NCBI RefSeq assembly: GCF_900117445.1
Contig: NZ_FPEJ01000013.1
Span: 558,001 to 622,000 of the forward strand
DNA from: Hyphomicrobium sp. NDB2Meth4
Lineage (GTDB): Bacteria > Pseudomonadota > Alphaproteobacteria > Rhizobiales > Hyphomicrobiaceae
DNA: 64,000 nt
Direction of reading: 5' to 3'
The notes below the pieces were generated by a model, which saw only the letters and a list, made by a program, of their open reading frames with translations, did no database searches and was not told the DNA's origin. The position numbers and the translations under genes are program-made. Shown here piece by piece: positions 28,867-37,310 of this stretch (positions are counted from its first letter, which is position 1; each line of letters opens with the position of its first letter).

Positions 28867-29295
28867 ATGCGCCACAAAAAGCTCGGGCGGCGTTTCAGCC
28901 GCGACGTTGGCCACCGCCAGGCCATGTTCTCCAACATGGCGGCCGCTCTCATCAAGCACGAGCAGATCGTCACCACGCTGCCGAAGGCGAAAGACCTGAA
29001 GCGCGTCGTTGAGAAGTACATCACGCTTGCCAAGCGCGGCGACCTCAACTCGCGCCGTCTGGCCGCTTCGCGCATGCGCGACGAGGAGATGGTCAAGAAG
29101 CTCTTCGACGTGCTGGCCCCGCGTTACAAGAATCGCGCCGGCGGCTACACGCGCGTTCTGAAGGCTGGCTTCCGCTACGGTGACAGCGCCCCGCGCGCCG
29201 TCATTGAGCTGGTTGACCGCGACACCACGATCAAGGGCAAGGAAGACAAGGAGCGCCACGAGGCTGCTCTGGCCGCTGCCCAGTCTGAAGGCTGA
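28867..29295 (+). CDS. rplQ: 50S ribosomal protein L17
   Basis: L17 of 142 residues, at the polypeptide exit. It begins [20 protein letters not shown] and has the family [20 protein letters not shown] segment and [21 protein letters not shown] Lys/Glu/Ala-rich tail follows ([17 protein letters not shown]). It is the last gene of the 29-kb cluster and is followed by a strong terminator at 29349. Confidence 0.98.
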   Translation: MRHKKLGRRFSRDVGHRQAMFSNMAAALIKHEQIVTTLPKAKDLKRVVEKYITLAKRGDLNSRRLAASRMRDEEMVKKLFDVLAPRYKNRAGGYTRVLKAGFRYGDSAPRAVIELVDRDTTIKGKEDKERHEAALAAAQSEG

Positions 29296-29348
29296 TCTCG
29301 CAACGCCGCATCCTGCTGGGATGCGAGAACTGCGATCATCACACGATC

Positions 29349-29380
29349 AAAGCCGGCGCCAATCGCGCCGGCTTTTTCTT
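29349..29380 (+). terminator. Rho-independent terminator after rplQ
   Basis: AAAGCCGGCGC at 29349-29359 pairs perfectly with GCGCCGGCTTT at 29365-29375 (loop CAATC) and runs into a T-rich tail (TTTTTCTTT). It ends the ribosomal protein cluster and may also serve the convergent cupin gene. Confidence 0.88.
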
Positions 29381-29415
29381 TGCTTGGGCGACGCTGCTCC
29401 TGGCCGGCGCAGGTC

Positions 29416-29868
29416 TCACGCGGCCGAAGCCTGTGCATCCTGCGCTTCGAGCAATGCCTTGAACTCGGCCATGCCCAGTGTGGCGATGACATTGAGATTG
29501 TCGTCGAGGATCTCGTAGACGAGGTTGTCGACGTTCCGGTTGCTGAAGAACGCGATGACGTCTTGATCGCCGCCCCCTTCGGTATGCGGCTCGCCGTCGC
29601 CCGGCGTCGAAACATAGCTCCCCACCGGCCGCACCTCTTTCAATTCGCCGTTCGCACGATAGATGCGCAGCTCGCCTTGCAGGATGACCGTGACGTAGTC
29701 GCATTTGTGCCGGTGCGTCGTGATCTTCGCGTGCGCGTCGAACTTGAACAGGATGTCGACGATGCGTTTCGTCTCGTCCACGGCGCAAATGTGATAGGCG
29801 ATGTGCGGGAACCCTTCGAGGGTATGCCATCTCACATTGCGCGTATCGAAGGGAAGGGTGATCGTCAT
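29416..29868 (-). CDS. Cupin-domain protein
   Basis: A 150-residue small cupin protein. The start MTITLPFDTRNVRW is chosen because AAAGGCACCGAA precedes it and the longer frame upstream is low-complexity. The conserved barrel has the metal-binding-type motif KITTHRHKCDYVTVILQGEL, where His-x-His plus a later His (GDGEPHTEGGG) could hold a metal. This suggests either a small dioxygenase/isomerase-like enzyme or a ligand-sensing cupin; the substrate cannot be read from sequence. It is divergent from the AraC-type regulator at 30028. Confidence 0.75.
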   Translation of the reverse strand: MTITLPFDTRNVRWHTLEGFPHIAYHICAVDETKRIVDILFKFDAHAKITTHRHKCDYVTVILQGELRIYRANGELKEVRPVGSYVSTPGDGEPHTEGGGDQDVIAFFSNRNVDNLVYEILDDNLNVIATLGMAEFKALLEAQDAQASAA

Positions 29869-30027
29869 TTCGGTGCCTTTCTGCGTTGGCTTGCCGGCGC
29901 ATCCGCCCCACGGGGCCTCCCAAGTGGCCTCAGGGCTGCTCTCCCGCTGACGCCAACGTGAATTGTTGCCGGACCTTCCGCTTGCCATTTTGTGCCACGT
30001 TCATCGCGGCCGCTGTGGGTCTATCGC

Positions 30028-31029
30028 ATGGCACCCCGTATATCCGGCGTTACCCGCGCCAGCGCACTGGGACCGATCGCCGAGTTCATGGATAGGCAGG
30101 GCGGCTCGATCACGCGCGTCCTCAATGACGTTGATCTGCCTTTTGCGCTACTTGAGCACCGCGATCTGGTCGTTCCGCTGCGAGAGCAGTTCCGCCTGCT
30201 TGAGCGCGCCGCCCGCGAAACCGGCGACGACTTCTTCGGCGCCCGCCTGGGTCAGGTCGTGCGCTCGCGCGAGTTGAGCCGCTTCGGCGCCTGGGCGTGT
30301 GCCGGCCCGACCTTGCGTGAGGCCATCAGGCGCGCTCACGCCGGCATCGGCGTCATGCTTCAGACCGCAACTGTGCTGCGCTTCACGCAAACGGATGAAT
30401 CAGCCCTGTGGTCCATCGAGTTCGTCGAGCCCGAATGTGAGGGCCGGCATCACAACGAGCTCTTGGGCATCAGCTACATGATTGATGTCATCCGGTCTTA
30501 CGCCGGTGCCAGCTGGCATCCGAACACCGTTTTCACAGCTCTGGCGAAAGCCGAAAGACGCGCCCCGCTGGAAGATGTTTTCCGTTGCAATGTCTCGCAC
30601 GGCCACGCAGTCACCGCCGTGAGCTTTAGCGCCGGTTTGTTGGATTGCCCGCGCAGTCCTGCCGGCCATATTGAAGGCGAGGGCGCACCCGAGGCAGAGC
30701 TACCTCGCGAGCGAGATGCGCTCGCCACCATCGGCGCTGTCGTCGATCTCGCCCTGCACGAGGATTACCCGCGCGTCGACTGGGTCTCCGCCAAGATGGG
30801 TCTGAGCCGCCGGTCGCTGCAAAGGCTGCTCGAGCGCAACGGCACCTCGTTCGGGCAAATCGTCGAGCAGTCGCTGTGCCGTAGGGCGATTGTGCGCCTT
30901 GGCGATCATGGCGCCGCCATCACTGAGATTGCCCTGGAACTCGGCTACTCCGACGCAGCGCACTTCACCCGCGCGTTCCGCCGATGGACCGGCATGCCAC
31001 CGAGTGCCTACCGGCAGTCGCTCACCTGA
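30028..31029 (+). CDS. AraC-family transcriptional regulator
   Basis: A 333-residue regulator of the type with an N-terminal arabinose-binding-like domain (about residues 15-200, PF12625-like) and a C-terminal AraC double helix-turn-helix (about 235-330, with MGLSRRSLQRLLERNGTSFG and ELGYSDAAHFTRAFRRWTGM). A GTG 36 nt upstream (29992) is an alternative start without a better ribosome binding site. Divergence from the cupin gene suggests it controls that gene and perhaps the reductase at 31181; the inducer is unknown. Confidence 0.88.
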   Translation: MAPRISGVTRASALGPIAEFMDRQGGSITRVLNDVDLPFALLEHRDLVVPLREQFRLLERAARETGDDFFGARLGQVVRSRELSRFGAWACAGPTLREAIRRAHAGIGVMLQTATVLRFTQTDESALWSIEFVEPECEGRHHNELLGISYMIDVIRSYAGASWHPNTVFTALAKAERRAPLEDVFRCNVSHGHAVTAVSFSAGLLDCPRSPAGHIEGEGAPEAELPRERDALATIGAVVDLALHEDYPRVDWVSAKMGLSRRSLQRLLERNGTSFGQIVEQSLCRRAIVRLGDHGAAITEIALELGYSDAAHFTRAFRRWTGMPPSAYRQSLT

Positions 31030-31180
31030 TCCATGTCGCCATAATGGCAACCCATCCCGTACGGATTAGCGCTGTTCCCACAATTACAGTTCCGGCGGCC
31101 TTAAGGGGCCATTATTGGTGGCGGGCGCCAGCCGGATAAGGGGCGGCGCGGACGACGTTGGCTTCAGCTAGGAATTGCAC

Positions 31181-32209
31181 ATGGCTTCGCAGAAGGTTCT
31201 GGTCACCGGCGCCTCCGGCTTCATTGCCAAGCACGTCATCGCCGAACTCGCCCGCCAGGGATACGAAGTGCGCGGCACGATACGCAATTTCGCGCGCGAG
31301 CAAGAGGTGTTGCGCGGCATCGCCAGCGCCGGTGCCCCCGTCGAAAACGTCAAGCTCGTCCCCGCTGATCTTATCAGCGACGACAATTGGGACGATGCCA
31401 TCGACGGCTGCACCTTCGTCGTGCACGTCGCCTCGCCCTTTCCGATCCGCCCCGTGAAGCACGTCGACGAGCTTGTGCAGCCCGCGCGTGAGGGAACGCT
31501 GCGGGTGCTGAAGGCCGCGACCAAGGCCGGCGTCAAGCGCGTCGTGCAGACGTCCTCCATCGTTGCCATAACCACGCCCTGGCCGGAAGCCGAGCGCGGG
31601 CATGTGTTCGACGAAACCGATTGGACCAATCCAGAGCGCCCGGATATCTCGCCCTATACCATTTCGAAGACGCTCGCCGAGCGTGCCGCATGGGACTACG
31701 TGGCATCGACGCCAGGGGCGCCCGAGCTGGTGACGATCAATCCAGCCTTTGTCCTAGGCCCCGCTCCCGACACCGACCTTTCGACCTCGGTCGAAGTGAT
31801 CCGCCTCATCGGCACCGGGGCCTATCCATTGGCACCCAAGATTGCCTTCCCCGTCAGCGACGTGCGCGACGTGGCGGCAACCCACGCCCTCGCCATGATC
31901 ACGCCGGGCGCGGCCGGCCAGCGCTTCATCACCGCAAACGGTTTTGTCCGCCTGATCGACGTGGCCGCGATGGTTGCGAAGGCGCTGCCCGATATATCGA
32001 AAAAGGTCCCGCGCGGGGAAATGCCGGATTTCCTGGTGCGGCTTCTGGCGGTATTCGATAATCGCCTGAGGGCTGTGCTGCCGGACCTGGGCTTCCCCCG
32101 GCCGGTTTCCAACGCCAAGGCACGCGAAATCCTGGGCCAGACGTTCCGCTCCCCCCAGGAGGCGGTTACCGCCGCCGCCACCAGCCTTCGGGCCCTGAAG
32201 GTTATCTGA
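31181..32209 (+). CDS. NAD(P)-dependent epimerase/reductase-like protein
   Basis: A 342-residue extended short-chain dehydrogenase of the dihydroflavonol-4-reductase-like group. The N-terminal nucleotide-binding motif VLVTGASGFIAKHVIAELAR and the catalytic pattern with a Ser-rich strand (VVQTSSIVAI) and YTISKTLAE (YxxxK) are present. The ATG at 31181 has AGGAA at 31170-31174. Physiological substrate (aldehyde, ketone or sugar) is unknown. It lies 151 nt downstream of the AraC regulator and has no clear operon partner. Confidence 0.85.
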   Translation: MASQKVLVTGASGFIAKHVIAELARQGYEVRGTIRNFAREQEVLRGIASAGAPVENVKLVPADLISDDNWDDAIDGCTFVVHVASPFPIRPVKHVDELVQPAREGTLRVLKAATKAGVKRVVQTSSIVAITTPWPEAERGHVFDETDWTNPERPDISPYTISKTLAERAAWDYVASTPGAPELVTINPAFVLGPAPDTDLSTSVEVIRLIGTGAYPLAPKIAFPVSDVRDVAATHALAMITPGAAGQRFITANGFVRLIDVAAMVAKALPDISKKVPRGEMPDFLVRLLAVFDNRLRAVLPDLGFPRPVSNAKAREILGQTFRSPQEAVTAAATSLRALKVI

Positions 32210-32304
32210 CCGATTTTCGGGTCTATGGACTTTCGCGGGCAGCGTCGTCACGTCAGCGCCACGAAGCGCCGCGCTATGCTATGTCATCCGCGGCCTCAGC
32301 TTCT

Positions 32305-32329
32305 GGAACAAAAGAGGACCCGCACCGTC
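32305..32329 (+). promoter_or_regulatory. Possible ECF-type promoter before degP-like gene
   Basis: GGAAC at 32305-32309 and CGTC at 32326-32329 are 16 nt apart, one base away from the EcfG consensus GGAAC-N16-CGTT. It lies 27-33 nt before the likely start codon of the protease. A single imperfect match could be chance. Confidence 0.3.
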
Positions 32330-32356
32330 AAACCGTGCAAAGGACCAAGACCAGGG

Positions 32357-33796
32357 ATGACTATGCCGAAACGCTTCCAATTTTCCGCTCTCGCCATCCT
32401 CCTCGGTCTCGGCGCCGTTGTCGGCCCGTTCGCGGCCCCGGCAGTCGAGGCGCAAGATCGCCAAGTCCCGCCCTCGCGTGAGGCGCTGCAGTTCTCTTAC
32501 GCGCCGATCGTCAAACGGGCGACCCCGGCAGTGGTGAACGTCTATGTGCGCTCTCGCGTGCGCACCTCGCTCTCGCCCTTCGCTAACGATCCCTTCTTCC
32601 AGCGCTTCTTCGGTGGTCGTGGCGGCTTCGGCCTCCCGCAAGAGCGCATCCAGCAGTCGCTCGGCTCGGGCGTGATCATCAGCCCCGATGGCGTCATCGT
32701 CACCAATACCCACGTCATCAAAGGCGGCTCCGATACGCAGATCCGCGTGGCGCTGTTCGACAAGCGTGAGTACGACGCACGCATCATCGCCCAGGACGAA
32801 CGCACCGACCTCGCCGTGCTCAAGATCGAGAAGGGCGGCAACGACTTCCCCTATCTCCAGTTCGCCAACAGCGACAAGCTCGAGGTCGGTGATGTCGTGC
32901 TCGCCATCGGCAACCCGTTCGGCGTCGGCCAGACGGTGACCAGCGGCATCATCTCCGCGCTCGCACGCACCGAGATGGCGCAGTCGGATACGCAGGTGTT
33001 CCTGCAGACCGACGCGGCCATCAACCCCGGCAACTCCGGCGGCGCTCTCATTGACATGAACGGAAAACTCGTCGGCATCAACACGATGATCTTTTCCCAG
33101 TCGGGCGGCTCGGTCGGCATCGGCTTCGCCATTCCCTCGAACCTCGTGCGCCTCGTCGCCGACAACGCCATAGCCGGACGCAAGATCGAGCGGCCCTGGC
33201 TCGGCGCCCAGCTCGAAACCGTCGATCGCGAGAAAGCGCAGTTGCTGAAGCTCGACCGCGTTTCGGGCGCGGTCGTGATGCGCCTCACCAACAACAGTCC
33301 CGCCGCGCGCGCTGGGCTCCTGCTCGGCGACGTCATCATCACCGTCGACAGCTTCGACGTCGCCGACGCGCACTCCGTGCACTACCGCCTGACGACGCGC
33401 GGCATCGGCAACACCAGCCGTCTCGAAGTCATCCGCAACGGCCGCGTCGTCAAGGTCGACCTGCCCCTGCTGCCGGCCCCCAAGCCCGGTAAGGATGATG
33501 TGCGCAATTTGTCGGGCAACCATCCCTTCGACGGAGCGCGCGTGTCGAATATCCTTCCGAGCGTCGCCGACGAGTTCAGTCTCGACGAGACCGACGGCGT
33601 CGTCATCGTGGCTGTGCGCTCAGGCGGTGTCGCCTCGCGCCTCGACTTCCAGCCCGGCGACGTGATCCTTCAGGTCGGTCCCGACAAGATCACCGATGTG
33701 ATCATGCTCGACGAGATCACCCGCAAACCACAGCGTCTGTGGAGCGTCACCATCAAGCGCGGTGGACGCACCATGAAGCTGCAGATTTCAGGCTAA
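32357..33796 (+). CDS. Periplasmic DegP/DegQ-type serine protease
   Basis: An HtrA-family protease of 479 residues from ATG 32357 (ATG 32363 is an equal alternative). A signal peptide (hydrophobic ALAILLGLGAVVGPFAAPAV, about residues 11-30) directs it to the periplasm. The trypsin-like triad is His119 (IVTNTHV), Asp151 (ERTDLAVLKI) and Ser227 (NPGNSGGAL). Two PDZ domains follow (about 270-360 and 390-475). It degrades or refolds misfolded envelope proteins. rarA begins 6 nt after the stop. Confidence 0.92.
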   Translation: MTMPKRFQFSALAILLGLGAVVGPFAAPAVEAQDRQVPPSREALQFSYAPIVKRATPAVVNVYVRSRVRTSLSPFANDPFFQRFFGGRGGFGLPQERIQQSLGSGVIISPDGVIVTNTHVIKGGSDTQIRVALFDKREYDARIIAQDERTDLAVLKIEKGGNDFPYLQFANSDKLEVGDVVLAIGNPFGVGQTVTSGIISALARTEMAQSDTQVFLQTDAAINPGNSGGALIDMNGKLVGINTMIFSQSGGSVGIGFAIPSNLVRLVADNAIAGRKIERPWLGAQLETVDREKAQLLKLDRVSGAVVMRLTNNSPAARAGLLLGDVIITVDSFDVADAHSVHYRLTTRGIGNTSRLEVIRNGRVVKVDLPLLPAPKPGKDDVRNLSGNHPFDGARVSNILPSVADEFSLDETDGVVIVAVRSGGVASRLDFQPGDVILQVGPDKITDVIMLDEITRKPQRLWSVTIKRGGRTMKLQISG

Positions 33797-33801
33797 AACG
33801 C

Positions 33802-35124
33802 GTGGCAACGCTGTTCGAAGCTGCCGGATTGGAGAAGGGAGCGCCTCGGCCGCTCCCCGATCGTCTGCGCCCGACCAAACTATCCGAGGTCGTCGGCCAG
33901 GATCACCTCGTCGGCCCGACCGGCACACTGACGCGCATGCTGAAAAGCGGGCGCCTGCCCAGCCTCATCCTGTGGGGACCGCCAGGCTCCGGCAAGACGA
34001 CCGTCGCCCGTCTGCTTGCGCACGAAACGCAGCTGGAGTTCGAACAGCTCTCGGCAATTTTCTCGGGCGTGCAGGATCTGCGCAAAGCCTTCGACCGTGC
34101 GAAGTCGCGTCGCGAACTTGGCAAGGGCACGCTGCTCTTCATCGACGAGATTCACCGCTTCAACCGCGCCCAGCAGGACAGCTTCCTCCCATACATGGAG
34201 GACGGCACTATCACGCTCGTCGGCGCCACCACCGAGAACCCGTCGTTCGAGCTCAACAGCGCCGTGCTCAGCCGTGCCGCCGTGCTGGTGTTCAACCGCC
34301 TAGGACCGGAAGCCATCGAGGACTTGCTGCAGCGCGCCGAGAGGGAAGAAAAGCGCAAGCTGCCGCTCGACGATGATGCGCGCGAGGCGCTCATCGCGAT
34401 GTCCGATGGCGACGGCCGCGCTTCTATCAATCTCGCGGACGAGGTGTTCGCTGCCGTAGCGCCGGGCCAGGCGCCGCTCGACCGCAACGCCCTCAGCGAG
34501 TTGGTGCAGCGGCGCGCGCCGCTCTACGATAAATCGCGCGAGGGGCACTACAACCTGATCAGCGCGCTGCATAAGTCCGTGCGCGGCTCCGATCCCGACG
34601 CAGCGCTCTACTATCTCGCCCGCATGCTTGATGGCGGAGAGGACAGACTATTCCTCGCCCGCCGCCTCGTGCGTATGGCCGTCGAGGACATCGGCCTCGC
34701 CGATCCGCAGGCCGTCGTGCAGGCGCTCGCCGCCAAGGACACGTTCGACTTCCTCGGTAGCCCGGAAGGCGAACTGGCCCTGGCGCAGGCCACCATCTAT
34801 CTCGCCACCGCACCCAAATCGAATGCCGTCTACGTCGCCTATAAGGCGGCCATGCGTGCCGCTAAGGAGCACGGCTCTCTCGCTCCGCCCAAGCACATCC
34901 TCAACGCTCCCACCAAGCTGATGGAGGAGGAGGGCTACGGCGGCGGCTACGAATACGACCACGACACCGAGAATGCCTTCTCGGGTCAGAACTATTTCCC
35001 CGACGAGTTCGGCACGCGCCCGCAGTACTACGATCCACCAGAGCGTGGCTTCGAACGGGACATCAAAAAGCGCCTCACCTATTGGGCCGACCTCCGCGCC
35101 AAGCGCAAACCTGGCAAGGCATAA
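33802..35124 (+). CDS. rarA: Replication-associated recombination protein A
   Basis: RarA/MgsA of 440 residues, an AAA+ ATPase related to clamp loaders that acts at stalled forks. GTG 33802 is used because the family begins near here; the longer upstream frame overlaps degP. Walker A is GPPGSGKT (residues 59-66), Walker B LLFIDEIHRFN, and sensor 1 lies in VGATTENPSFEL. The C-terminal tetramerisation part with YLARMLDGGEDRLFLARRLV and IYLATAPKSNAVY is conserved. It immediately follows the protease gene, so co-transcription is likely. Confidence 0.95.
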   Translation: MATLFEAAGLEKGAPRPLPDRLRPTKLSEVVGQDHLVGPTGTLTRMLKSGRLPSLILWGPPGSGKTTVARLLAHETQLEFEQLSAIFSGVQDLRKAFDRAKSRRELGKGTLLFIDEIHRFNRAQQDSFLPYMEDGTITLVGATTENPSFELNSAVLSRAAVLVFNRLGPEAIEDLLQRAEREEKRKLPLDDDAREALIAMSDGDGRASINLADEVFAAVAPGQAPLDRNALSELVQRRAPLYDKSREGHYNLISALHKSVRGSDPDAALYYLARMLDGGEDRLFLARRLVRMAVEDIGLADPQAVVQALAAKDTFDFLGSPEGELALAQATIYLATAPKSNAVYVAYKAAMRAAKEHGSLAPPKHILNAPTKLMEEEGYGGGYEYDHDTENAFSGQNYFPDEFGTRPQYYDPPERGFERDIKKRLTYWADLRAKRKPGKA

Positions 35125-35238
35125 GGCGGCGAGAGCGTGGCATCGCCCAGTCTAAGCTTCGGCGCTGCCACGCGAATTCCTGAGTTCACCCCGTCACGGT
35201 TCATACCTATACTGATCGAAGAGTAGACGGGGGATGCA

Positions 35239-35787
35239 ATGACGGTCCGGTTCATCGATCTCTGGCGCGGACACCCGATCAACGAGTCCGTGACGACGCC
35301 GTGTATCGCGCCGCACGACCTCACCAATATGGAAGGCCAGCACGTCGCAATGGGCTTTCCCGTATTCCATAATCAATGCGCGATCCGCCTGGGCGTCGCG
35401 CTGCGCCGCGCCGGCGTGACCGACAGCCAGATCGGCGGCTGCGCCTCATGCGCCGTGCATCCGCGCTCCGACATGCACTTCATCAATGCCAACCAGCTCG
35501 CCAACGCGCTGGCGCACGCCAACATTCCCGGCATCGGCCGCGTCGAGAAGATTACCGGCACCGAAACCGCGCACTATTATCCAAAGCTCTTCGGCCGCAC
35601 CGGCATCATCTACTTCCAGGACTACTGGAAGCGCAGCAGCGACAGCGGACGCCCCACTGGCGATCACATCGACGTATGGAACGGCTACCGCTCGTCGGCG
35701 AAGTGGCTGCTCGAGTGGTTCTCCTGGCTCGGCTACTACTCCAACTACGCCAACGCCGGCGAGATCTGGTTCTGGGAAGTGAAGTGA
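35239..35787 (+). CDS. Tae4-like peptidoglycan amidase (T6SS effector family)
   Basis: A 182-residue protein matching the type VI amidase effector 4 pattern: N-terminal F-x-x-LW, a central catalytic-type NQCAIRLGVALRRAG with Cys47, then GRTGIIYFQDYW and a GDHIDVWNG motif with the predicted catalytic His143. Such enzymes cut the D-Glu-mDAP bond of peptidoglycan stems. There is no signal peptide. It is 114 nt after rarA and 26 nt before a small two-helix membrane protein; no T6SS structural gene is in the window. The family assignment is from motif recognition only. Confidence 0.7.
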   Translation: MTVRFIDLWRGHPINESVTTPCIAPHDLTNMEGQHVAMGFPVFHNQCAIRLGVALRRAGVTDSQIGGCASCAVHPRSDMHFINANQLANALAHANIPGIGRVEKITGTETAHYYPKLFGRTGIIYFQDYWKRSSDSGRPTGDHIDVWNGYRSSAKWLLEWFSWLGYYSNYANAGEIWFWEVK

Positions 35788-35813
35788 GCGCGCCGCGCTG
35801 AGGGGGCACAAGC

Positions 35814-36050
35814 ATGCGCTACATCGTTGCCATTTTATTTGCGATCGTCGGCGCCGGATTGGCCGCCGTGTTCCTCGGCTCGTCCGTGGCCGATTGGGTC
35901 GTTGCGCATCGCTCGTTCGACAGCTCCGACGATGCCGAGAACCTGCACATGCTCTCGTTCATCGGGACCATCGTCACGGGCCTTTTTGTCGGCTGGCTTC
36001 TCGGTTGGATCGTTGGCGGTGCCGGCCGGTCCAGTAAGCCGGCGGCTTAG
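35814..36050 (+). CDS. Small two-helix membrane protein, possible immunity partner
   Basis: A 78-residue hydrophobic protein with two predicted transmembrane helices (about residues 3-28 and 47-70, e.g. MLSFIGTIVTGLFVGWLLGW). GAGGGGG at 35800-35806 is a good ribosome binding site. It lies 26 nt after the Tae4-like gene, so an immunity function is possible by position. Known Tai4 immunity proteins are larger, periplasmic and unrelated, so it may equally be an ordinary inner-membrane protein. Confidence 0.65.
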   Translation: MRYIVAILFAIVGAGLAAVFLGSSVADWVVAHRSFDSSDDAENLHMLSFIGTIVTGLFVGWLLGWIVGGAGRSSKPAA

Positions 36051-36074
36051 CGGCCGCACGTTACCAGCGGCGAG

Positions 36075-36103
36075 AACCCGTTACCGGCTCAGCGGCGGGT
36101 TTT
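36075..36103 (+). terminator. Possible terminator after small membrane gene
   Basis: AACCCG at 36075-36080 pairs with CGGGTT at 36096-36101 around a small inner stem (CCG/CGG), running into TTTT. The stem is interrupted, so strength is doubtful. The remaining stretch to 36308 shows no gene or recognised RNA. Confidence 0.45.
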
Positions 36104-36308
36104 CACCGGCGCAACAGCGCCGCATCGGGCCTTGGTCAAATCCTGTCAACCATCGCTGGGGCATGCTCGCCGCGCGGCGCGGACGGTCTCCAGACTGGTC
36201 CACTGGGCCGAGCGCGGGTTAGGTTCGGCCTGGGTGAGGCTGGACATCAGAGCCCGGTACGCCTAGGCCATCGCACAAAAGCGGCTGGCAGCCCGGACAG
36301 GATCATTG

Positions 36309-37310
36309 ATGAGCGATCGCGTTGAAACCATCGAAGTAAAGGCGAGCGAGGCCGACATGCGCCTCGATCGATGGTTCCGTGTGCACTTCCCCGAGGTGGG
36401 TTACTCCTACTTGCAGAAGTTGCTGCGTACCGGCCAGGTGCGCGTGAACAGCCGCCGCGCCGAAGCGAACGCGCGCCTGGAAGCCGGCGCCCAGATCCGT
36501 GTTCCGGCCGTAGTGCGCGCCGCGCCCAAGGCTGCAACTGCCACCGGCGTGAAGCCGGCAATGGGCGTTTCAAAGGCCGACCGCGACCGCATCGAGAAGA
36601 TGATCCTGTTCGAGGACGACCACGTGCTTGTGCTCAACAAGCCGTTCGGCCTCGCAGTGCAGGGCGGCACCGGCACCAAGAAGCACATCGACGGCATGTT
36701 GGAAGGCATGGCCGACCGCTTCGGCGGCGAACGCCCCCGCCTCGTCCATCGCCTCGATCGCGACACGACCGGCGTGCTACTCGTCGCCAAGCACCGCGAC
36801 GCCGCGGCCAAGCTCGGCCGCGTGTTCCAGACCCGCTCTGCCGCTAAGACCTATTGGGCCTTGGTGAAGGGTGTTCCGAAGCCTCCGCAGGGCAAGGTCG
36901 AAGCCGCGTTGGTGAAGGCCGCCGGCCCCGATGGCGACCGCGTGCGCAAAGCGCTCCCCGGCGAACAGAAGGAAGCGATGCACGCGACCACGCACTACTC
37001 CGTCATCGATCGCCTCGCGCACAAGGCCGCCTGGGTATCGCTGAAGCCGGTGACAGGCCGCCAGCATCAGTTGCGCGCCCACATGGCACTCATCGGCCAC
37101 CCGATCTGCGGCGACAACAAATACGGCGGCGATGAAAACCTGCCCGCCGAGCAGATGGACAACAAGCTGCACCTGCATGCGCGCCGTCTGGTGCTGCCGC
37201 ACCCCTTCACTGGCGGCAAGATCGATGTAACCGCGCCGCTGCCCGAGCACATGCTGAAAACGTGGGAGATACTTGGCCTCGACGCCGATCGCTACGACGA
37301 GGACAAGTGA
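36309..37310 (+). CDS. RluC/RluD-family rRNA pseudouridine synthase
   Basis: A 333-residue pseudouridine synthase. The S4 RNA-binding domain (about residues 13-70, with RLDRWFRVHFPEVGYSYLQK) is followed by the RluA-type catalytic domain with VHRLDRDTTGVLLVAKH, where Asp150 is the catalytic residue, and with KTYWALVKG and GRQHQLRAHMALIGHPI. ATG 36309 is used; a TTG one codon earlier is not needed. Most likely it modifies 23S rRNA at the RluC-type sites, but RluC versus RluD cannot be separated here. Its TGA overlaps the next gene's start. Confidence 0.9.
   Translation: MSDRVETIEVKASEADMRLDRWFRVHFPEVGYSYLQKLLRTGQVRVNSRRAEANARLEAGAQIRVPAVVRAAPKAATATGVKPAMGVSKADRDRIEKMILFEDDHVLVLNKPFGLAVQGGTGTKKHIDGMLEGMADRFGGERPRLVHRLDRDTTGVLLVAKHRDAAAKLGRVFQTRSAAKTYWALVKGVPKPPQGKVEAALVKAAGPDGDRVRKALPGEQKEAMHATTHYSVIDRLAHKAAWVSLKPVTGRQHQLRAHMALIGHPICGDNKYGGDENLPAEQMDNKLHLHARRLVLPHPFTGGKIDVTAPLPEHMLKTWEILGLDADRYDEDK

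Noticed and set aside
31041-31115. Inverted repeat ATAATGGC / GCCATTAT with a 59-nt loop before the reductase gene
   Set aside because: Eight base pairs with a long loop can occur by chance and no regulator or terminator features are attached.
36104-36308. Possible structured RNA upstream of the pseudouridine synthase
   Set aside because: Fluoride-riboswitch, RNase P, 6S and tmRNA signatures were looked for by eye and not found; only ordinary GC-rich pairing remains.
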